Positions 1 to 5,340 of a stretch of 5,340 nucleotides of DNA are shown here, in pieces; within the stretch, counting starts at the first letter, position 1, and each line of letters opens with the position of its first letter. A program made the translations under genes and the position numbers. The notes under the pieces were generated by a model. The model did not search any database, was not told the origin of the DNA, and worked only from the letters and a program-made list of their open reading frames with translations. The DNA comes from Verrucomicrobiota bacterium. GTDB lineage: Bacteria > Verrucomicrobiota > Verrucomicrobiia > Limisphaerales > J093. Where the stretch lies: positions 1-5,340 of the forward strand of contig RFJD01000521.1 in the NCBI GenBank assembly GCA_003695015.1, written 5' to 3'.

Positions 1-21
1 CAGGCCGACAGCTCAGCGGGG

Positions 22-137
22 AGATGAAAGCCGTTTGAACGCTTGCGTCTTGGAGTGCTGCCGCCCTCTGCAGCTTTCCAAAGCGCCGGAGGACCGGCGC
101 CGTCCAAAAACAACCGTAGCGCAGCTTTCCGGGTTGG
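22..137. repeat. Probable dispersed intergenic element with two small hairpins
   Basis: This non-coding stretch lies beyond the 3' end of the large minus-strand gene. Two perfect short inverted repeats are visible: GCTGC at 57-61 with GCAGC at 70-74, and GCGCCGG at 83-89 with CCGGCGC at 94-100 around the loop AGGA. The 10-mer GCAGCTTTCC occurs twice, at 70-79 and 121-130. The plus-strand reading through it (residues such as LECCRPLQLSKAPEDRR) resembles short spurious 'hypothetical proteins' that I recall being annotated repeatedly in verrucomicrobial genomes, which suggests a multicopy intergenic repeat. That recollection cannot be verified from one window, and the limits given are approximate. 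Neither hairpin is followed by a convincing T-run on either strand, so I do not call a terminator here. Confidence 0.4.
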
Positions 138-140
138 AGC

Positions 141-167
141 ATGAACCACCTGTTCCCGCCGGTTCAT
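141..167 (-). terminator. Stem-loop overlapping the stop codon of the large gene; weak terminator candidate
   Basis: ATGAACC at 141-147 is the exact reverse complement of GGTTCAT at 161-167, separated by 13 bases. The right arm reaches into the TGA stop codon (167-169) of the minus-strand gene, so its mRNA could form a 7-bp stem immediately after translation ends. No T-tract follows in the direction of transcription, so this is not a canonical intrinsic terminator. It may instead protect the 3' end of the mRNA or be chance in GC-rich DNA. Confidence 0.25.
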
Positions 168-3100
168 CAGCCGCCGGGCGGGGGCGAGCTCAGTCGCACT
201 TCCCGCGTCTCCCCCGCCAGTTCGTGTTCGGTCACAGCCCCGCCCGGCCACACAACCCGCAACCGATTCCACCCCGGCCGGCGCGCCAGCACCACCGTGG
301 GCGCGTCCGCCGACCACCACCCGCCCCCGAGGCGAACCTCCGTGGCCGGCCCCCATTGCCGGCCGTCCCCTACCCGCACCACCGCGCCCACGGCCCAGGG
401 ATTGCCCGGCCCTGCCGTCAACGCCACCCGCAGGCCCGGCCGACCCTGCCGGTTGCGCAAAAGCACCGTCGGCCCGCCGTTTTGTCCGACCGCCAGTTCC
501 GGTCGGCCGTCCTGATCCCAATCCGCCACGGCCACGCCGCGTCCTTCGCCCGGAATCCGGAAGCCCGCCTCGCGCGCGGCCACCGGAGTGAAGGCGCCCC
601 GCCCATCGCCCTTCAGCAACAGGCCGAACCCCGCATCCTGGCGCGGCAGCTCGGGCCGCACGGCGAAAAAGTTCTGCGCCAAGAACAGGTCCACCACGCC
701 GTTGCCGTCGAAGTCCGCGGCCCCGATGCCGAAGATCGGCGTCCATTGGGCTTGGGCCGGCAACGGCCGCCACTCGAAACGGTCGCCCCGGTTGAGGAAC
801 ACGCCGGAGGCCAGGTTGACCGCCTCGACGCGCCGGGCGGGTCGGGGCAATGCGTCCAGAACTTGCCGGATCGGGGCTTCGCTGAAGGCGCGGTGCGTGG
901 GGAAAACGCTTCGCAGGATGGGAAAGGCCCGGGCCAGTGACGTGAGAGAGCGCCGCGGCGCTTCATGGCCGGCTTCGGGAACCCAGCAAGCCTCGATCAG
1001 GTCCACGGTCCCCTGGTCGAAAAAGTCGGCAAAGTACAGTCGCAACGGGTGGACGACGCTCGCCGCGTAGTCGGAGTTGAGCCCCCAATTGCCGGCCACC
1101 AGGTCCATCCGGCCGTCGCCGTTCACGTCCGCCGCCTGCAACCCCTGCCACCAACCGGTCCATCCGTTCAGCCGGTTGACCGGCGCGCCTTCCAAGGGCG
1201 GGTCCCACGGCGCCAGACGCCCTCGTTCGTTCCGGAAAAGCTTCAGCGGCCCCCATTCACAAGCCAGCGCCAGTTCGGGGAAGCCGTCGCCGGTCAAATC
1301 GGTCCACACCGCGGCGTTCACCAAGCCGACGCCCGCCAACAGCTCCCGCGCCTCCGCATCCTCCCGCCACTCGCCGTTTTGCCGACGAAACAAGCGCGAG
1401 GAAGCCGGCTCCGGGTAACGCCCCGGAATCACCTGCCCGCCGACGAACAGGTCCAGGTCCCCGTCGGCATCCACGTCCGCCAAGGCCAAAGGCCCGACGG
1501 CCGCCTCGGCCGTGGGGATGAGATCGCGCCAACGCCCGTCAGCGGCCGACCAGGCCCGGACGGCCGCGCCGCTGATCCGGCCGTCTTCATAGTGGCTGGC
1601 CCCAGCCAGCAGCTCGACCCGTCCATCCGACGCGGGGAGCGGCAGCAGCGTGGTCAGGTCGCGCCCGACGGGAGGGCTGTTGGCTGCGGTGGCGAGGAGT
1701 TTCCACGCCCCGCCCTGGCGATCGAGAACACCCAGACGCCCGCCGCGTCCGCTGCCAACCGCCAGTTCCTCCCGGCCGTCGGCGTCGAAGTCGGCCCAAG
1801 CCAGCCCCGGTCCGCCGGTCGAGAACTGCCGGTGCAACAGCGGTTGGCGGAGGTAGTCGGGGAAGAACTCCTCGTGGTGCCGGCGCCCCGGAGGGGTTGT
1901 CACTTCCTCGAACCAGTGAGCCGACGGCGACTCCCGCGAGGCAGGCGGCGCCGGGGCGGGGTTCGATTCCGCGTATCGGACGGTCAGCGTCCGGCCCGGA
2001 GGAACGGCCTCGACGCGGCTGAACCGGCCGTCGGGCCAGAACACCTCGACCTTCAATCGCGCCTCCGGTGAACCGGCCGCGAACACGGCCAGCGGTTGGT
2101 CGCCGCTCAGGTAACGCCCGCCGGCCAAGATTTCCTTCTCTTGGACCGGGACCGGGCCGCCGGTGACGCGGATGCGGGCGCCGACGCCCGCCCGGTTCGC
2201 CGGTGGCCCTTCGAGCCGGACCGCCAGCCGCGGAGCGGCGGTGACGTTCCGGTAGAGTAAGGGCCCGCCTTGGAGAGTGTTGAGGGCGACGTCCAAGTCG
2301 CCGTCGTTGTCGAGGTCCGCCAGCGCAAGGCCGGTCGAGACGTTGGTGGCGGCAAAGCCCCACGCCTGGCTGCGGTCTTCGAAGGTCAGGTCGCCCCGAT
2401 TGCGCCAGGCGATGTTCGGGCTCAGGTAGGGCGGGTAGGCAAGGATGTTGGTCCGCGACGCCTCGACGGTTTGGGGGCCGGCGGCTCGCAGGCGTTCGTG
2501 GGTGTCCTTGTCCTGGACGTCCCGGACCATGCCGTTGACCACCAGCAGGTCTTCGTAGCCGTCCAAGTCCACGTCCACGAAGGCCTGGCTCCAGGTCCAG
2601 TCCGAGGCCGCCACGCCGGCGTAGGCGGCGATTTCCGCCCAAGTGCCGTCGCCCCGGTTCCAGAACAGCGTGTTGCGCACGACCCCCGGACGGTCATCCA
2701 CCCGCCCGGGCTCGGGAACTTGGAGTGTCAGGCCGGTCGCCTGCCGCAAGCGCACCCGGTGGTCCCGCGGCCACATCTCGGTGACGAAAAAATCCAGGCG
2801 GCCGTCCCGGTCGATGTCCGCGAAGTCCACGCTCATCGCCGAGAAGCTCTCGTGGCGCATCGCTTCCCACGAAGCCAGCCGGAACCGCCGGCCGCGTTCG
2901 TTGAACCAGAGCCGGTCCGGGGTCTGGAAATCGTTGGCCACGTAGAGATCGGGAAAGCCGTCCTGGTCGATGTCCCGAAACTGGGCCGTCAGCCCGAAGT
3001 CCAACGGCGCTTCGACCGGCCGGCCCTCGGCATCCACGAAGTTCTCCCCGCTCCACGGCAGGGCGAGGAACCGGCCAGAACCGTCGTTGAGCAACAACAG

Positions 3101-3874
3101 GTCCGGCTCGCCCACCTCGATGATCCGGCCGTTTTCCCAGCGAAGCCGCCCGGCCATCGGACCGGTGAACTCCCAGCGCCCGTCCACCAATCGCATTTCG
3201 GCCCGGCCGGAAGACCGGATGAAGGACCGCTCGCCGTAGTTGGCCAAGTAGAGATCCAGATCCCCGTCCCGGTCCACATCCGCCAGGGCCATCGTTGTCG
3301 TGCCGAAACGCGACCTCAGCCCCGCCGTGGCGGTGGCGTCCCGGAACCGGCCGTGGCCGTCGTTGAGGAAGAAATGCACCCCGCCCCCCAGACTGGCGAC
3401 CAGCAGCTCCGGAGCGCCGTCGCCGGTCACGTCGGCCAACACCGCCCCGGTGCAATGGGGATGCGGCTGGGTGAGACCGGCTTGGGCGGTCACGTTGGTG
3501 AACCGCCAGCCGCCCAGGTTGCGGTACAGGGCGTTGGTCCCGGCGATCGCGCAGAAGTACAGGTCGCACCAACCGTCGCCGTCGAAATCCCCCGCCGCCA
3601 CGCCGGAGCCGTTGGCCAGATTGACGTTGCCGACCAGCAGCCGATCCGGCAGCAGGTTGACGAAGTCCAAACCGGCCTCGGCGCCGGGGATTTCGCGGAA
3701 ACCGACGGTTTCCTCGACGCCTGCTGTCCCCGGGGCGGCCGCGACAACCAGCAGCAGCGGGAGCCCTATCGTTGCCATGGTCGCGACGCCCCGCCAACCG
3801 GTGAAAGGCATTCGATGGCAAGGCGGGCCGCCCGTGGGGGCGCTCCCTCGCCCGTTCAATTCCCGGTGGTGCAT
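167..3874 (-). CDS. Exported FG-GAP/VCBS repeat protein with ASPIC/UnbV domains (CRTAC1-like family)
   Basis: This 1235-residue protein has 13 acidic calcium-loop motifs of the form DxDxDGxxDL. They begin near residues 96, 148, 199, 301, 353, 434 and 520 in the first module and 695, 800, 859, 916, 1054 and 1118 in the second. Such repeats normally build beta-propeller blades that bind calcium. An ASPIC/UnbV domain covers about 549-633 (VGARIRV, then VFWPDG), and a related segment closes the protein at about 1148-1228 (VGAVVRV, then VVWPGG). The stretches around 341-372 ([15 protein letters not shown], then EMWPRDH) and 424-450 match my memory of long family members of about 1100-1200 residues in Planctomycetes, Verrucomicrobia and Bacteroidetes, so it appears full length. 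A signal peptide is likely, with hydrophobic core [13 protein letters not shown] (36-47) and possible cleavage after A51. The first ATG lies 9 bases past an in-frame TAG. Met22 (codon 3811-3809) gives a more usual signal peptide, and neither start has a clear Shine-Dalgarno. There is no C-terminal anchor. The role is probably surface binding or adhesion; no catalytic site is seen. Confidence 0.93.
3722..3811 (-). other. Predicted signal peptide of the FG-GAP/ASPIC protein, counted from Met22
   Basis: From Met22 the segment has a short n-region carrying one arginine, a hydrophobic run ([12 protein letters not shown]) and a G-T-A site before GVEE, consistent with Sec export and signal peptidase I cleavage after residue 51. 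Starting at Met1 would give an unusually long n-region of about 35 residues. Starting at Met33 (codon 3778-3776) would leave no positive charge. This is the main reason to prefer Met22, but ribosome-binding evidence is lacking for all three. Confidence 0.55.
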
Positions 3875-3969
3875 GCCGCTCGCCTACCCCGAACCCGCCC
3901 CCGGCGCCAGTGTTTTCTTCTTCTCCCCGGCGGCTCGCTCGCCTGGAAATGCCGGGCAACAACCCTTTG

Positions 3970-4032
3970 GGTGCGGAACGCCGTTTCTCAGGGGCGAAGC
4001 GCCGGTTTTCCGGGGCGAAACGCCAAAAAACC
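3970..4032. repeat. Three tandem 21-bp repeats with palindromic cores
   Basis: Three adjacent units occupy 3970-3990, 3991-4011 and 4012-4032 with no spacer. Units 2 and 3 share the 13-bp core GGGGCGAARCGCC with one difference; unit 1 is more diverged (GGTGCGGAACGCC) and matches unit 2 at 15 of 21 positions. Each core is a mini inverted repeat: GGCG, three bases, CGCC in units 2 and 3, and GCG, GAA, CGC in unit 1. The unit tails differ (GTTTCTCA, GGTTTTCC, AAAAAACC). A 21-bp period equals two helical turns, so the cores would lie on one face of the DNA. That fits protein-binding sites upstream of the divergent genes, but a decayed intergenic repeat is equally possible. Confidence 0.7.
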
Positions 4033-4102
4033 TTGCCAGCCGCAGCGGCCTGCCCCACCCTGTTCGCCAGTTGCCACAGGAAAGAAGGTCTGACGACAGG
4101 CA

Positions 4103-4136
4103 CGCCTGCCCTCGCGCCAAGGGTGCGGGAAAGGCG
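4103..4136. repeat. Imperfect 34-bp hairpin, resembling an intergenic repeat
   Basis: CGCCT at 4103-4107 pairs with AGGCG at 4132-4136. Inside it, CCC at 4109-4111 pairs with GGG at 4127-4129, and GC at 4114-4115 pairs with GC at 4125-4126, around a loop containing CCAAGGG. The layout of a pyrimidine-rich CCC arm opposite a purine-rich GGGAAAGG arm resembles widespread intergenic palindromes of the CCCTC...GAGGG type found in many bacteria. It would lie about 58 bases upstream of the plus-strand start, within a leader if transcription begins far enough upstream. The role is unknown. Confidence 0.45.
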
Positions 4137-4194
4137 ACGTCACAGTGGCAACGGACAAACGACAGGCAACCTCAACCGTAACCAAACGAAAGCC

Positions 4195-5340
4195 ATGCAG
4201 AGACGCAAGAAGAGCTCCCTGGCGCTCGCCGCGGCCGTGGTGAGCCTCGGGCTGGCGTCGCCCTCCCTCTTCGGATTCGGAGGCGGCTACAGCCTGGGCA
4301 TCAACTTCGGCGCGGACGAGCCCAATGGCGCCGGCGACGGGACCCTTAATCCCGGCGACATCGCCGGCATCACCGAGGCAGCCCAAGCGAACTGGAACAA
4401 CACCAGCGGCGCCACGGGCACCCTCGACAACCTCGTCCTCGACAACAAAGGCACCGCCGTCCCCTCCTCGGCCAGTGTGCAGTGGAGCGCCAACGGCAGT
4501 TGGTCCACCACCGGCCGCGGCGAGGAGAACAACGGCTTCCCCGCCGGTCCCGACCGCACCCTGATGATCGGGTACCTGGACACCGGGGCGCCCACGACCA
4601 CCACGGTCACCATCTCCAACATCCCTGCGGAACTCACCGACTCCGGCTACAACGTCGTCCTTTATGCCTTGGGCGGCGTGGCCGATCGCGGCGGCGGCTA
4701 CTGGCTGGAAGCACCGGACGGCACGCCCCTCTCGGACGTCAAGCTGGTCACGGCCCCCTCCAACCCCGGCGAGTACATCGAGGATCCCGGCGAGGACCAC
4801 AACGACACCGGCAATTACGTGGTCTTCTACGGCCTCAGTGCCCCCACGTTGGTGATCAAGGCCTCGACCGACTTCGGCTACGGTTATGGCGGCACCCAGC
4901 GGGCGCCCCTCAACGCCGTCCAGCTCGTCCAGATCACCGGCGAAAGCGCCCCGGTCTTCCGGAGCCCCAGCGGCGATGGCGCCGGATTCGTCCTCAACAT
5001 CGACGACTTGGGCGACGCCGTCGTGGCCCCCTCCACGGTCACCGTCAAGCTCGACGGCGCGGACATCACCCCCACCGTCAACAAATCCGGCACCCGGACG
5101 ACGGTCAGTTACGATGTCTTCGCCTCCGAGGGCCGGTTCCTGCCGGCCAACTCAACCCACGACGTGGAGGTCACCCTGAAGACGACCGACAACCGGACCT
5201 TCACCCAGGCGCTCCAGCTCTCGGTCGGCGCCTACAACACGATCGGTCCGGAGTACAAGATCAGCTCGGCGAGTGATCCGGGCATGAACGTGGGGACCTA
5301 CCAGACCCAGGAGGTGCCGCCCTATCTGAACTCGACCGCC
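4195..5340 (+). CDS. Exported beta-rich protein with Verrucomicrobia-type INFGA and Ig-like domains (partial, 3' end outside window)
   Basis: 382 codons are open to the right edge with no stop, so the C-terminus is missing. The ATG is chosen because it starts a classic Sec signal peptide: basic n-region MQRRKK, hydrophobic core [13 protein letters not shown], then a small-residue stretch to about residue 30. No Shine-Dalgarno is evident. Residues 32-250 form one domain, from [12 protein letters not shown] through [12 protein letters not shown] to [12 protein letters not shown] recognise this layout from secreted verrucomicrobial proteins, but it has no assigned function that I know of. Residues 252-345 look like an Ig-like beta-sandwich ([19 protein letters not shown], then TTVSYDVF, then [11 protein letters not shown]). 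After residue 348 a linker begins ([13 protein letters not shown]). No catalytic motif is visible. It is probably a surface or secreted binding protein; related proteins often continue into further adhesion or lectin-like domains. Divergent from the FG-GAP gene. Confidence 0.88.

Larger units (their letters stand above)
3875..4194. promoter_or_regulatory. Divergent intergenic region between two exported-protein genes
   Basis: This 320-base stretch separates two divergently transcribed genes, so it must hold the promoter for each unless one start is misplaced. I could not identify a convincing -35/-10 pair on either strand. It contains the small inverted repeat ACCCTTTGGGT (3962-3972), the 21-bp tandem repeats (3970-4032), CAGGCACGCCTG (4097-4108) and an imperfect hairpin at 4103-4136. 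The last 25 bases before the plus-strand ATG are A-rich and lack a GGAGG-like site. The reading frame of the plus-strand gene stays open upstream through this region, but there is no signal-peptide reason to extend the gene into it. Confidence 0.5.

Noticed and set aside
83..100. GC-rich 7-bp hairpin as an intrinsic terminator
   Set aside because: On the minus strand the T-run lies before the hairpin, and on the plus strand it is followed by CGTCCAAAAA, so neither direction has the stem-then-U-tract order.
35..940. Plus-strand open frame of 301 codons starting with TTG in the left repeat element
   Set aside because: It begins in a hairpin-containing, probably dispersed repeat and then runs antisense through the ASPIC-like C-terminus. 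Composition is arginine/proline-rich and low-information.
965..2071. Plus-strand open frame of 368 codons antisense to the FG-GAP gene
   Set aside because: Same cause: few stops in GC-rich antisense sequence. It has no family features and overlaps a well-supported gene completely.
3970..4032. CRISPR array
   Set aside because: The repeats are only 21 bp, directly abutting with no spacers, diverged from each other, and there is no cas gene in the window.
2270..4093. Plus-strand open frame of 607 codons antisense to the FG-GAP gene
   Set aside because: It lies opposite a protein with clear domain structure. Its V/P/Q/R-rich composition with recurring VAVEV-like runs is simply the complement of the repeated DxDxDG codons in GC-rich DNA. 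There is no recognisable domain.
4071..4094. TTGCCA as a -35 box for the plus-strand gene
   Set aside because: No acceptable -10 hexamer lies 16-18 bases downstream, and TTGCCA also occurs at 4033-4038, so the match is not informative.
2694..4103. Minus-strand open frame of 469 codons in another frame of the large gene, reading the 21-bp repeats as RRFAPEK heptads
   Set aside because: Downstream it overlaps the true frame and becomes R/G-rich nonsense. The heptad pattern follows automatically from a 21-bp DNA repeat.
3988..4800. Minus-strand open frame of 270 codons antisense to the secreted-protein gene
   Set aside because: The plus-strand frame has a signal peptide and recognisable domains. 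The antisense frame is V/G/A-rich with no domain.
4482..5276. Plus-strand open frame of 264 codons in another frame of the secreted-protein gene
   Set aside because: It is R/G/H/P-rich out-of-frame translation of a convincing gene, with no domain.

Overview
The window is GC-rich, gene-dense bacterial DNA. The protein style points to Verrucomicrobiota, probably a Pedosphaera/Limisphaera-like lineage. Two things support this. One is a very long FG-GAP/ASPIC-UnbV protein of the kind abundant in Verrucomicrobia, Planctomycetes and Bacteroidetes. The other is an exported protein that opens with an INFGADEP segment and carries an Ig-like domain, a style I associate with Verrucomicrobia. The assignment rests on recognised protein style, not on a marker gene.

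Layout. Positions 1-166 hold no convincing gene; they contain several inverted repeats and look like a dispersed intergenic element beyond the 3' end of the large gene. Positions 167-3874 (minus strand) encode a complete 1235-residue exported protein with 13 acidic calcium-loop (FG-GAP/VCBS) motifs in two modules, the first closed by an ASPIC/UnbV domain and the second by an ASPIC-like segment. Positions 3875-4194 are a 320-base divergent intergenic region with three tandem 21-bp repeats, a nested palindrome and a longer imperfect hairpin. Positions 4195-5340 (plus strand) encode the first 382 residues of an exported beta-rich protein that runs off the right edge.

Both genes encode predicted secreted, beta-rich, probably adhesive or surface-acting proteins. 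They are transcribed away from each other from one shared upstream region, so common or opposed regulation is possible but not shown. No mobile-element gene, tRNA, rRNA or CRISPR array is visible. The most interesting non-coding signal is the repeat and palindrome cluster between the two genes. I see no clear evidence for a wholly new biological system here.
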